This document shows, one piece after another, positions 43,247 to 51,526 of a stretch of DNA of 64,000 nt. The notes below the pieces were generated by a model. The model saw nothing but the letters and a program-made list of their open reading frames with translations, ran no database searches and was not told where the DNA came from. Position numbers and translations under genes: made by a program. Every line of letters starts with the position of its first letter. The first letter of the stretch is position 1. The stretch comes from CAYXEN01 sp964464035 (GTDB lineage Bacteria > Krumholzibacteriota > Krumholzibacteriia > WVZY01), in the NCBI GenBank assembly GCA_964464035.1, contig CAYXEN010000005.1:1-64000 (forward strand). The letters are read 5' to 3'.

Positions 43247-44173
43247 CTAAGGGAAAGCCCGCCGTTCCCCCGCCCGGATGAGTTCTTCCGCTTTTTCCAG
43301 CTCTCCCGGCGACAGCCCCCGGATGCCGTGGATGCCGTTCGCCTTCAGGAGCTCGACCGTATCCGTGAAGCGGCCCCGGTCGGATTCGCCGAAAAAAGCA
43401 TCGACGTCACGGAGGGCCTTCGAATAGTAATCCCCGTCCCCTGAGGAAACGGCGATCACAACCTCCGGCAGGGCGTCGCTCTCGGCGACGATGCTCACTT
43501 CGTCCGCCCGGACTTGCCCCCCGTCCACCAACCTCCTCAATGAACTCATGGTGCATGCTCCAACGCGGTAACGGCCGAAAAGAACAGCGAAGACCGTTCT
43601 TTCCGTGCCGCCGCACGAGGTCCTCGCAAAATGGAATTTCCCCGAATCCGCCGGGGCCATGAAGCCGCCTTTTTTCAGGATCTCGAGGGGAAGGAGGAAA
43701 CTGTTGACGGATGAAGGACGACCGAAGAGGATCTGGTCGGGCCCGAGTTTCGAGAAATCGACCGGGCCGGCGCCGGCCGCCGCCAGTATGACGACCTTCT
43801 CCCTCACCGGAGACAGTTTGAACGTGGCGATGGCCCGGAGCTCGGTTTTGCCGCGCATCTCGAGGAAATCGGCGGTCGATCCTATGAATACGTCGAAATC
43901 ATCGGGGATCTCGCTTGATACCTTGAGCACGACCGGACGCTTGGTCACCCTCGCCAACAACCTGCGAAAGGGCTCCCAATCCCTCGTTCCCAAGCATTCG
44001 TCTACGTCGAAGCTCACGAAGACTCTGGTGGCGCCGTGATCGAGGAGACCGCCGCCTCCGAAGAGTGCGCTCAGGGTCAGCCCCAGGACGATAACGGTCA
44101 CCAGCCACGTAAGGGATCTGCCCATGTAGGAGGACAGGATGTTGATGTCTATCAACTTTACCTTGTTCTTCAT
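43247..44173 (-). CDS. Membrane-anchored PhnD-like periplasmic binding protein
   Basis: A 308-residue protein with an N-terminal membrane helix (LTWLVTVIVLGLTLSALFGG) and no cleavage site, then a type II periplasmic-binding fold: DVFIGSTADFLEMRG, GPDQILFGRPSSVNSFLLPLEILKKGGFM, FHFARTSCGGTERTVFAVLFGRYRVGACTMSSLRRL, which matches the PhnD/phosphate-phosphonate binding pattern (SxSG...N..V). No ABC permease or ATPase is near. Its start overlaps the stop of the YbbR-like gene by 4 nt (ATGA), so it is translated with it. The likely role is a sensor or receptor at the inner membrane rather than transport; this is inference. Confidence 0.75.
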   Translation of the reverse strand: MKNKVKLIDINILSSYMGRSLTWLVTVIVLGLTLSALFGGGGLLDHGATRVFVSFDVDECLGTRDWEPFRRLLARVTKRPVVLKVSSEIPDDFDVFIGSTADFLEMRGKTELRAIATFKLSPVREKVVILAAAGAGPVDFSKLGPDQILFGRPSSVNSFLLPLEILKKGGFMAPADSGKFHFARTSCGGTERTVFAVLFGRYRVGACTMSSLRRLVDGGQVRADEVSIVAESDALPEVVIAVSSGDGDYYSKALRDVDAFFGESDRGRFTDTVELLKANGIHGIRGLSPGELEKAEELIRAGERRAFP

Positions 44174-45126
44174 TTGGGAATGCCGCTCTTCTTCGCCTTC
44201 GGCACCGTTATCTCGACTGCTATGCTGTCCACGCTCAACTTGAACTTCTCGATGCCGTCGGGAACGATTACCTCCGGCGCCGCCTTGTACTTTCCGGGTT
44301 TCTTTCCGCTGAGGTCTATCAGCACAGAGACGTCACGCGAAGTCAGAGTGTCGAGCACGGCCTTCGGGCCTTCGAGCATCAACGAAACGGTCTTGGGGTC
44401 GACTTCCGCCGTCAAAGGGCCCTTGTCCACGAGGATAGTGGGGGGGATGTTGGCAAGAGTTCGGGAAGCCCTGGGGCTCACGGAAAAGACGACCTTCACT
44501 CTATCCGGGCTGCAAGTGAACAAGTTCCGATCGAACTCCAGCTCAAGCTCCCTCTCCGTGGATTCCTTGATCTTGCCCAGATCGAGGGACTTCGTGGGCA
44601 TGTTCTTGAGGTGCTTTACATAGCTCTCCGCTCCCGTCACTTCGATCCTCCTCGGGGTCACCTCGGGAGCGCCGAGGAGCACGTAGCCTTCGGGAATGCT
44701 TCCCGCGAGAGTGAGTCCCACGGGAACACTCTTGGTCACCTTGCGCTCGAAATAGAGATCTATCGAGGCCGGCGAGATTATGCGCACGTTGTACGGCCTC
44801 ACGCCCGAGGGAAGCACGACGTTCGACGCGGAGAGCGTCTGGCGGTAGTGCCCGGACGTGGCTCCGGCAAGGCTCACGGACACGAATCCCTTCCTGAAAC
44901 CCATGTAGAGGATCTGTCTCTTGGAGGCGGTTATGCTCGTCTTCACATCCGAGGGAAGATTCCCTATCACCGTCAACGAATCCGGTATGCCCTCCAGTTG
45001 AACGGGAAGGGTGAAGAGCCTCGTCATCTCTTCCTGGCTGCTCACGTTGAACCATATGAAAAGGGCAACGATGAGCGCCAGCACCTTGATGCCCAGGTTT
45101 TCGGTGAAAGCTTTTCTTATCTTCAT
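44170..45126 (-). CDS. YbbR/CdaR-domain membrane protein
   Basis: A 318-residue protein starting at ATG 45126 (an in-frame GTG precedes it). An N-terminal membrane helix (NLGIKVLALIVALFIWFNV) is followed by repeated YbbR domains (LPVQLEGIPDSLTVIGNLPSDVKTSITASK; VGLTLAGSIPEGYVLLGAPEVTPRRIEVTGAESYVK; SVLIDLSGKKPGKYKAAPEVIVPDGIEKFKLSVDSIAVEI). CdaR, the family's best-known member, binds and modulates the di-adenylate cyclase CdaA and is normally encoded next to it. No cyclase gene (DisA_N domain) is in the window. It overlaps the amidase stop by 1 nt and the PhnD-like gene by 4 nt. Confidence 0.85.
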   Translation of the reverse strand: MKIRKAFTENLGIKVLALIVALFIWFNVSSQEEMTRLFTLPVQLEGIPDSLTVIGNLPSDVKTSITASKRQILYMGFRKGFVSVSLAGATSGHYRQTLSASNVVLPSGVRPYNVRIISPASIDLYFERKVTKSVPVGLTLAGSIPEGYVLLGAPEVTPRRIEVTGAESYVKHLKNMPTKSLDLGKIKESTERELELEFDRNLFTCSPDRVKVVFSVSPRASRTLANIPPTILVDKGPLTAEVDPKTVSLMLEGPKAVLDTLTSRDVSVLIDLSGKKPGKYKAAPEVIVPDGIEKFKLSVDSIAVEITVPKAKKSGIPK

Positions 45127-46418
45127 CACTTGCTTTCCAATATGAGGATCTCCTGACCGACTCGAAGGTTGCTGCTCCTGCCCAACTTGTTCACCCTGCG
45201 AAGACTGGCTACGCTGGTCCCGTACTTGCGCGATATCTCCCAGAGCGTATCACCCTTTTTCACCCGATGCACGATTACTTTGTTCCGCTTGCTGCGAGGC
45301 GGCGGATAGTTGGCGAAGAAAGCCTGGATCCCGTCGGCGAGCGAGATGGCCAGCCTATCGCGTCCTTTCCGTGATCGCAGTATCCTCGCGTCGTATATGT
45401 TCGAAAGGAATCCGACTTCGACTATGACCGAGGGCATCGATATGGTCTTCAATACGGCGAACGAGCGCTGCTTTATGCCCCGCGTGGGGGGCAGCCCCTT
45501 CTTGCGCAGCGACTTCAAGATCGATTCGGCGAGAAGCGAGCTTCTGAGCATCATGGTCTGCTGGTTGACGTCGAGCAGCATGTAGAGAAGATCCTCGTTG
45601 CGGCTCTTGGCCAATCCCAGCTCGCGCGCTGCCTTCTTCTTGTTGGAGAGGATCTTGGAGGCGGTGGCCGCCGCTCCGGACGGTGAGAGGAAAAACACCT
45701 CGACTCCCCTGGCGCTCCTCCTCTTGGCCGAGTTGAGGTGGATGCTGACGAAAGCGTCGGCCGAGCTGGCCTTCGCGATCTCGGTGCGTTTCTCCAGGGA
45801 AAGGAAGGTGTCGTTGCGGCGAGTGAGAACAGCCTTGTATCCTCCGAGCGAATTCAGAGTGGAGACGAGACGGCGGGCTATGTCGAGGGCGACTTCCTTC
45901 TCCACGAGATGATACCTGCCGGTGGCCCCGGGATCGAAGCCTCCGTGACCCGCGTCGATCGCTACGATTATCGGCCTCTTCGCTTCGGCCTCTTCGTGCG
46001 ACGCACCGTCTCTCCATACGTCCACCACGATCCTGTCGGGTTTCTCCTTCGTTCGGCTGAGCCGAAAATGCTTCCAGGAAGCCCCCGAGCGCAGATCCAG
46101 AACCACCTGCGTGCCCCAGGAGAGTCGGTTCACCCTTATTCCCTTCACCACGCCGCGAGCGACCTTGCGGGGCTTGGCGGCGCCCGAGTGGATCTTCACG
46201 CCCCTCAGGTTGATCGCCAATCGCTCGGGGTTGTGAAAAGGTTTGATCTCGTAGGAGAGTTTAGAGGCGCAGTCGAGAACCACCCTCGTGCGGTCTTTCC
46301 GGACCGAGTAGCGCACCCGCTCCACGCGAAGCCGCGCAGCGGCCGACGCCGCGGAGAAAGCAAAGAGCAGGATCAGCAAGGCCGATCCCGCCGTCGCCGC
46401 CCTTCTACAACTCGACAT
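45126..46418 (-). CDS. N-acetylmuramoyl-L-alanine amidase with AMIN and LysM domains
   Basis: A 430-residue exported enzyme. A signal peptide (ALLILLFAFSAASA) precedes an AMIN domain (residues 25-130: VERVRYSVRKDRTRVVLDCASKLSYEIKPFHNPERLAINLRGVKIHSG). The Amidase_3 domain has the zinc-site pattern IVAIDAGHGGFDPGATGRYHLVEKEVALDIARRL, later SSADAFVSIHLNSA and the catalytic Glu region PSVIVEVGFLSN. A C-terminal LysM module (VIVHRVKKGDTLWEISRKYGTSVASLRRVNKL...LRVGQEILIL) anchors it to peptidoglycan. It cleaves the amide bond between muramic acid and the stem peptide, probably in daughter-cell separation, as AmiC-type enzymes do. It overlaps the DUF523 gene by 14 nt. Confidence 0.95.
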   Translation of the reverse strand: MSSCRRAATAGSALLILLFAFSAASAAARLRVERVRYSVRKDRTRVVLDCASKLSYEIKPFHNPERLAINLRGVKIHSGAAKPRKVARGVVKGIRVNRLSWGTQVVLDLRSGASWKHFRLSRTKEKPDRIVVDVWRDGASHEEAEAKRPIIVAIDAGHGGFDPGATGRYHLVEKEVALDIARRLVSTLNSLGGYKAVLTRRNDTFLSLEKRTEIAKASSADAFVSIHLNSAKRRSARGVEVFFLSPSGAAATASKILSNKKKAARELGLAKSRNEDLLYMLLDVNQQTMMLRSSLLAESILKSLRKKGLPPTRGIKQRSFAVLKTISMPSVIVEVGFLSNIYDARILRSRKGRDRLAISLADGIQAFFANYPPPRSKRNKVIVHRVKKGDTLWEISRKYGTSVASLRRVNKLGRSSNLRVGQEILILESK

Positions 46419-46845
46419 CTTCGATCTCCTCGTCGGAATACACTCTCACGCCCATGGCCATCAGCTTCTCGGCCGCAACACCGCACCCCCGCCCGCGCCC
46501 TCGTGGAGTGTGTATCTCGCGCACTCCACAAGAAGGACTCCCCTCCTTGAGAACGGCATGAGTGACCCCGTTTTCCCGGGCCGCCGCAGCGAGGAGGAGG
46601 GCGCCTCTTTCGAAGAAACACGTCACGTCCCTGCCGTCCCCGGTGATTACCCTCCGCGCACCGCCTTCGAAGCTTATCGCCGCCGGTTCCCTGGGCGTCG
46701 GGAGGCCTCCGAGCTCCTCCGGGCAGGCCGGCAATCCCCCGTATTCAAGATAGAGGTCCTCGACCCGTTCGTTCTTGGAGCTCGTGCCGTCATAACGGCA
46801 CTCGATCCCGAGAAGGCAGGCGCTGAAAAGAAAGATCTTTTTCAT
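46405..46845 (-). CDS. DUF523 family protein
   Basis: A 146-residue cytosolic protein. The opening SACLLGIECRYDGTSSKNE matches the conserved CLLGxxCRYDG signature of DUF523, followed by CPEELGGLPTPREPAAI and GVTHAVLKEGSPSCGV, which supply the conserved Cys pairs. The family's function is unknown; Cys residues suggest a metal or redox centre. A proximal RNA-metabolism link has been proposed for relatives but I cannot support it here. It overlaps the amidase start by 14 nt and is 76 nt downstream of the M23 peptidase gene. Confidence 0.88.
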   Translation of the reverse strand: MKKIFLFSACLLGIECRYDGTSSKNERVEDLYLEYGGLPACPEELGGLPTPREPAAISFEGGARRVITGDGRDVTCFFERGALLLAAAARENGVTHAVLKEGSPSCGVREIHTPRGRGRGCGVAAEKLMAMGVRVYSDEEIEDVEL

Positions 46846-46921
46846 GGTTTTCCATGTTCATCGGACCCGGGAAACAAAAATAGACCAGCGGGAAAATCTT
46901 TGGCAAGCGAAAAGGGGGATT

Positions 46922-47851
46922 CTATTCGGTTATTTCCTTCTCGGGAAGGACGTAGGCGAGAGGATTGACGGGAGTTCCGTCGTGAAGTACTTCGTAATGG
47001 AGGTGGGCGGCCGTAGATTTGCCCGTCGATCCCACGCGGGCTATGATGTCGCCCCTCTTCACCCTTTGGCCCTTCTTGACGAGAATCTTGGAGACGTGGG
47101 CGTAGCGGGTCACGAAACCGAAGCCGTGAGAGATCTCGACCAGGTTGCCGAAACTCGACCAGCGCCTCGCATAAGTGACTACCCCGTCCGCCGTAGCGAA
47201 TATCGGGGCCCCGAGCCTCACCGAGTAGTCCACGCCGCGGTGCACCGAGAGCCTGCCCGTGAAAGGATCCATCCGCCGCCCGAACCTGCTGGATATGAAT
47301 CCGTGGGCTATCGGCTTTATTGACGGCGTCGAGTTCAAGAGTTCGGTGCGATGGGAGAGAGTGGATATGATCTCCTCGTAGCTGTCCTTCTGGAGCTTGG
47401 TCTGGCGCAGGAGTTTGTCCAGGTCATCGGCCAGGGAGCTTATCTTCTTGCGTGAATCCTTGTCGACAACGGCCAATGATCTCACGTATGCGAACTTCGG
47501 ACCGCCGACGCCGACTTCACTCACGTCATCGCCGAGCTCGTCGAGATTGGCGAGCAAACGGGCTTTCTTCTGGAAATCGAAGTTCTCGAGAACCTGGTTC
47601 TTGAGCGTGGCGACCTCGGCGGAGAGCTCATCCAGGTTTTTCTTGAGCACCTCGTTCTCCTTGAGGACCTTGGCCAGTTTGTACGTCTCTCGCATCTGCC
47701 TGGAGTACTTGGTGAAAAAGAACGCCGCAGCGAAAAACAAGGTGAGCACGAAAGCAGCGACGAGATAAATATAGATGCGTTTTATTCTGAGAGTCTTTAC
47801 TGCGGAATTGGACTCCGGCACGTAGAGGAATGTATATGTCTTGCCCTTCAT
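46922..47851 (-). CDS. M23 family murein peptidase with coiled coil
   Basis: A 309-residue protein. One N-terminal membrane helix (IYIYLVAAFVLTLFFAAAFFF) is followed by a coiled coil (about residues 50-160: LKENEVLKKNLDELSAEVATLKNQVLENF) and a LytM/M23 domain with the zinc ligands HRGVDYS (H-x3-D) and HLHYEV (H-x-H), plus GAPIFATADGVVTYA and GSTGKSTAAHLHYEV. It cleaves stem-peptide cross-links in peptidoglycan or, like EnvC and MepM, controls amidases. Its position ahead of an amidase gene suggests an activator-amidase pair in cell separation; the complete active site suggests it also has its own activity. Confidence 0.93.
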   Translation of the reverse strand: MKGKTYTFLYVPESNSAVKTLRIKRIYIYLVAAFVLTLFFAAAFFFTKYSRQMRETYKLAKVLKENEVLKKNLDELSAEVATLKNQVLENFDFQKKARLLANLDELGDDVSEVGVGGPKFAYVRSLAVVDKDSRKKISSLADDLDKLLRQTKLQKDSYEEIISTLSHRTELLNSTPSIKPIAHGFISSRFGRRMDPFTGRLSVHRGVDYSVRLGAPIFATADGVVTYARRWSSFGNLVEISHGFGFVTRYAHVSKILVKKGQRVKRGDIIARVGSTGKSTAAHLHYEVLHDGTPVNPLAYVLPEKEITE

Positions 47852-47891
47852 CGCGGTTCTCCGTCGCTACCGATTGTTTCCTTAAATTGAA

Positions 47892-47923
47892 GGAAGGCTA
47901 AGCAAGCCTTCCGTTCGTGTCAA
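47892..47923 (-). promoter_or_regulatory. Candidate promoter with overlapping 8-bp dyad, M23 operon
   Basis: Minus strand TTGACA (47918-47923), 17 nt, TAGCCT. The -10 box lies inside the inverted repeat GGAAGGCT-N5-AGCCTTCC (47892-47912). This may be an operator, or a terminator-like hairpin of the sigma gene upstream; the T content after it is low. Confidence 0.4.
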
Positions 47924-47969
47924 GATAATTCTGATGCTAAACAGCAATTACTATGCCAGATAGAAGAAC

Positions 47970-47996
47970 GCTGCCGCCCCGCTCGAGGGCGGCAGC
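47970..47996 (-). terminator. Intrinsic terminator of the sigma factor gene
   Basis: Minus strand GCTGCCGCCC, 7 nt, GGGCGGCAGC forms a 10-bp perfect stem, followed by GTTCTTCT. It begins about 43 nt after the sigma gene stop at 48040. Confidence 0.72.
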
Positions 47997-48039
47997 AACT
48001 TTCATGATTCGGATGAGATCGACCCGACCGACGATTGAC

Positions 48040-48927
48040 TCAGTTCTCGATGTAGCCCTTGAGATACTTGGCCCGCGACGAGTGGCGGAGTCGTTGAATC
48101 GCCTTCTCCTTTATCTGGCGAATCCTCTCCCTGGTGAGTTTGAGTTTCTTGCCGATTTCCTCGAGGGTCATCGGCTCCTCGCCGTTCAAGCCGAAGTAGA
48201 GGGAGAGAATCACCCGCTCCCTCTCGGTCAACGTGTTGAGAGCCTTCTCCATGTCCTCGCTCAAGGCGTGATCGTAAGTCCGTTCGTCAGGCATCTCGGC
48301 GTTCTCGTCGGTGAGGTAGTCGACCAGCGCGTTGTCGTCCTGATCGCTGGAGTAGGGATCATCCAAAGACACGTGCGTGTTGGCTATATGCATCGTATCC
48401 TCGACTTCCTCCTCTGACAGCTTGAGCCTCTTGGCTATCTCCTTGGCGTTGGGCGCCCGACCGAGTTCCTGATCCAGCTGCCGGGAAGCCTTGCCGATTC
48501 GATACAGCGTTCCGGCCCGGTTGAGCGGAAGCCTCACGATCCTCGAGTGCTCGGCCAGCGATTGGAGCATGGCTTGCCTGATCCACCACACTGCATAGGA
48601 TATGAACTTGTAACCGCGCTTCTCGTCGAAACGATGCGCTGCCTTGATCAACCCGAGATTGCCGTCGTTGATGAGATCCTCGAGGGAGAGACCCTGGTTG
48701 GCGTACTGCTTCGCTATCGAGACGACGAAACGCAGGTTCGCCTTGACCAGCTTGTCCAGCGCCTGCTTGTCGCCCTTGTGGATCTTCCGCGCGAGTTCTC
48801 TCTCCTCCTCGCGCGTGAGAAGCGGCGTTTTGTTGATCTCATGGAGGTAGAGATCCAGGCTGCGATTGCCGGAAAACTCGCTCCTTGCTCTCGGCTTTTT
48901 CTCTTCTTTTTTGTCTTCGTCTATCAT
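48040..48927 (-). CDS. rpoD: Primary RNA polymerase sigma factor (short, Bacteroidota-like)
   Basis: A 295-residue sigma-70 protein. It has region 1.2 (RSLDLYLHEINKTPLLTREEERELARKIHKGD), region 2 (LVKANLRFVVSIAKQYANQGLSLEDLINDGNLGLIKAAHRFDEKRGYKFISYAVWWIRQAML), region 3 (VRLPLNRAGTLYRIGKA) and region 4 (LTERERVILSLYFGLNGEEPMTLEEIGKKLKLTRERIRQIKEKAIQRLRHSSRAKYLKG). It lacks the long region 1.1 and the big non-conserved insert of E. coli RpoD, which fits the short primary sigma of Bacteroidota and relatives. Promoters in this window mostly have TTGACA/TATATT-like boxes. It follows htrA by 58 nt and ends at a strong terminator. An alternative general-stress sigma cannot be excluded, but length and region 2 favour the primary one. 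Confidence 0.9.
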   Translation of the reverse strand: MIDEDKKEEKKPRARSEFSGNRSLDLYLHEINKTPLLTREEERELARKIHKGDKQALDKLVKANLRFVVSIAKQYANQGLSLEDLINDGNLGLIKAAHRFDEKRGYKFISYAVWWIRQAMLQSLAEHSRIVRLPLNRAGTLYRIGKASRQLDQELGRAPNAKEIAKRLKLSEEEVEDTMHIANTHVSLDDPYSSDQDDNALVDYLTDENAEMPDERTYDHALSEDMEKALNTLTERERVILSLYFGLNGEEPMTLEEIGKKLKLTRERIRQIKEKAIQRLRHSSRAKYLKGYIEN

Positions 48928-48985
48928 CTTTCTTCCTTTCGCGGCGTTCCCCTACTATACTTATCGGCCTTGCCCGAAACCGGAT

Positions 48986-50455
48986 TTAATCTTTTTCCGG
49001 GATGACCGGTATATACTTCGAGAATCCCTTCCTCTTTATGAGAAACGCAATGGGATCCTTGCGATTCTTCAACTTCTCGGCTATCAAGTTGTAATCCTTC
49101 ATGTTAGAGACTTTGTGCGAGTAGACCTCCGTGATCACGTCGCCGGGGCGTATGCCGGCCTCGCCCGCCGGGCTGTCCTTATCGACGTCTACGGCCACCA
49201 CCCCTTCGTGGACCTTCTTCAAGTTGAAATGCTGCCTCACTTCAGGGGAATCTATGTCTCTCACGTGAATCCCCAGCCAGGCCTTTCCCTTGGGCTTGAC
49301 GGCGGCCACTGTCGGTTCTTCGGGTCTCTCCATTATCCTTATGCTGAGTTTCTTTTTCTTGTTCTTTCTCAATACCACGATCGGCACCTTGGAACCGACG
49401 GGCGTGTTGGCGACCATTATGCGGAACTTCTGGAGTTCCTTCACCGGCTTGCCGTTGAACTCGATGATCACATCCTTGCTCTTCAGCCCGGCTTCCTCGG
49501 CCGGGGTTCCCGGGAGCACTTCTTTCACCATTACGCCCCGGTCCACCTTCAAGCCCAGCCCCTCGGCGAGCGTCTTGTCCAGAGGGAGGAGAATGATGCC
49601 TATGTACCCGTATTGCACCCTCCCCTTCTCAATCAACTGGTTCATCACACCCTTGACCATGTTGATGGGAATCGCGAAACCGATTCCCTGGCCCGAAGGA
49701 TTGATCGCCGCGTTGATGCCTATCGCTTCCCCCCTGATATTGACGAGGGGACCACCGCTGTTGCCGAAGTTGATCGATGCATCGGTCTGTATGAAATTCT
49801 GGTAATCCGGTCCGCCACCGGCGATCCTGAGGTCGGATCGCCCCTTGGCGCTCACTATCCCCACCGTCGCGGTTCCGGCGAGCTGGCCGAATGGAGTTCC
49901 GATGGCCATGACCCAATCACCTACTTTGCATTCGTCCGAATCCCCGAGTTTCACTACGGGAAGATCCAGGTCGGTGTCTATCTTTATTATGGCGATGTCG
50001 GTATGCTTGTCGTAGCCGACGATTTCCGCCTCGAACTCTTTCTCATCCAGTTCATCCCCCAATACTACAGTGATCTTCTCGGTCCCTTCTATTACATGGT
50101 AATTGGTGAGAATCCGCCCTTTCTTGTCTATTATGAAACCGGATCCTCCGCCCGGGATCTTGTAATGCCGCTCGTCATTGGGTATGAAATCCCTGAAAAA
50201 CTCGAACGGCCCGAAAAACTCCCTGCCGCTTCCGCTATCTATTGATTTTTCAGTTTTAATATACACCACGGCGGGCCTCACCTTCTCTGCTACAACAGAG
50301 AAGATCGAATGAAAGTTCCCCTGGTCGAGGATCTTGTCCTGGGAATCGGCGGGTGAAGCGGCCGAATCGGTCCACAGATCCACGCGCGTACCCAGGAAAA
50401 ATCCGAAAACCAGGATTCCAGCCGCAATTATCAGTGTTCTCCTACCGATACTCAT
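48986..50455 (-). CDS. HtrA/DegP-type periplasmic serine protease
   Basis: A 489-residue protein starting at ATG 50455, with GGAGG eight bases upstream. A single membrane helix or signal anchor (LIIAAGILVFGFFLGT) precedes a trypsin-like domain with catalytic His120 (LTNYHVIEG), Asp153 (HTDIAII) and Ser233 (INFGNSGGPLVN). Two PDZ domains follow (YGYIGIILLPLDKTLAEGLGLK...GTPAEEAGLKSKDVIIEFNGKPV; AWLGIHVRDIDSPEVR...DSPAGEAGIRPGDVITEV). Family members degrade or refold damaged envelope proteins. It heads a two-gene unit with the primary sigma factor, an uncommon arrangement. Confidence 0.95.
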   Translation of the reverse strand: MSIGRRTLIIAAGILVFGFFLGTRVDLWTDSAASPADSQDKILDQGNFHSIFSVVAEKVRPAVVYIKTEKSIDSGSGREFFGPFEFFRDFIPNDERHYKIPGGGSGFIIDKKGRILTNYHVIEGTEKITVVLGDELDEKEFEAEIVGYDKHTDIAIIKIDTDLDLPVVKLGDSDECKVGDWVMAIGTPFGQLAGTATVGIVSAKGRSDLRIAGGGPDYQNFIQTDASINFGNSGGPLVNIRGEAIGINAAINPSGQGIGFAIPINMVKGVMNQLIEKGRVQYGYIGIILLPLDKTLAEGLGLKVDRGVMVKEVLPGTPAEEAGLKSKDVIIEFNGKPVKELQKFRIMVANTPVGSKVPIVVLRKNKKKKLSIRIMERPEEPTVAAVKPKGKAWLGIHVRDIDSPEVRQHFNLKKVHEGVVAVDVDKDSPAGEAGIRPGDVITEVYSHKVSNMKDYNLIAEKLKNRKDPIAFLIKRKGFSKYIPVIPEKD

Positions 50456-50776
50456 TTCTTTCCTCCCGTGCAAACCCCGCCGGGCAAAAGACGTAACTCA
50501 GTGCCTCTTGCGAGCTTGAACGTCACGCACTCTTATCTACTGATACACCTTGGGGGAGGGATCAATACAGAAGGTTTCGAAGATACGTTTTGTCCTACAT
50601 AGTTTACCCCGAGGCGCAGGGGGTGTCAAGCCCATAAATCGTCCCGCCCGGCGGAATCCAATAAATTTTCTTGATCTCACGCGCCCCTTAACCGATAGTC
50701 TCATAATCCCGCGAAGAGTCTCGCGAGGTTCTGTGTCTTATACACCTGATTTTCTTCCCGGTTCCCTGCTTGGGCG
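50456..50776. other. Divergent intergenic region between htrA and the LpxH-like gene
   Basis: This is the only divergent gene border in the window. The minus strand holds the htrA promoter (50601-50629). On the plus strand a TATACA box near 50737 has no good -35 partner, so the LpxH-like promoter is uncertain. No additional gene is supported. Confidence 0.55.
50601..50629 (-). promoter_or_regulatory. Sigma-70 promoter of htrA
   Basis: Minus strand TTGACA, 17 nt, TAAACT. Predicted start is about 50594, leaving a leader of about 139 nt to ATG at 50455. Confidence 0.6.
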
Positions 50777-51526
50777 ATGCTAAGAGACAAGAAACACATA
50801 ACTTTCGTATCCGACACCCATTTCAAGGACCGCCGCACCGATGACGAGAACCGGAGGCGGGCGTCTTTTCTCGAGTTCCTCGATCGCATCCCCGAAGGCG
50901 GCGCTCTGTTTCTGCTCGGAGACATATTCGACTTCTATTTCGAATTCAGGAGCTCCGTGTACAAGAACTACTTCGACATATTCGACGGCATCTACCGGGT
51001 GGGGCGCCGCGGAGTCGAAATCCACTTCATCGGCGGCAACCACGACAGCTGGACCGGGTCGTTCATATCGAGCGAGCTGGGGGCCGAAGTCCATAGAGAG
51101 GAAGCTCTTTTCGAAGCGCAGGGGCGCAGGCTGCTCTGCGCGCACGGGGATCTGCACCTCCCCGGGGATTTCGGTTACAAGGCTTTGAAGAGCGTGATCA
51201 GGAATCCCTTCGTGGTGCAGGTCGCCGGGCTCGTCCATCCAGATCTGCTCGCCGCTCTCGCCAGGGGGGTATCCAAGGGGAGCAAGAAGGTGACGCGTGT
51301 GATCCAGCGTCCGCTGGCCGAGAAACTGTCGCGCATCGCCTTCGACACCTACTTCGGCTCGGAGAACGACGTGTTCATCATGGGTCACGTCCATTTCCCG
51401 ATACACGTCGAGAAAGACGGAAAAGACTTCGTCATACTGGGGGATTGGCTGGAGCACTACTCCTACGCCGTGCTCGAAGGCGGTCGAATCGAGATCAAGA
51501 AGTTCACAGACCGAAAGCAAGACTGA
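50777..51526 (+). CDS. lpxH: UDP-2,3-diacylglucosamine hydrolase-like phosphoesterase
   Basis: A 249-residue calcineurin-type metallophosphoesterase and the only plus-strand gene recognised. Metal motifs in order: FVSDTHFKD (D-x-H), LLGDIFDFYFEF (GD-x-FDF), FIGGNHDSW (GNHD), LCAHGDLH and MGHVHFPIH (GHxH). Together with the LpxH-type AFDTYFGSENDVFIMGHVHF stretch they suggest cleavage of UDP-2,3-diacylglucosamine in lipid A synthesis at the inner-membrane face. Related LpxH2 or LpxG-like enzymes remain possible. Its stop lies 23 nt inside the 3' end of the PorV-like gene on the other strand, a tail-to-tail overlap. The ribosome site is weak. Confidence 0.85.
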   Translation: MLRDKKHITFVSDTHFKDRRTDDENRRRASFLEFLDRIPEGGALFLLGDIFDFYFEFRSSVYKNYFDIFDGIYRVGRRGVEIHFIGGNHDSWTGSFISSELGAEVHREEALFEAQGRRLLCAHGDLHLPGDFGYKALKSVIRNPFVVQVAGLVHPDLLAALARGVSKGSKKVTRVIQRPLAEKLSRIAFDTYFGSENDVFIMGHVHFPIHVEKDGKDFVILGDWLEHYSYAVLEGGRIEIKKFTDRKQD

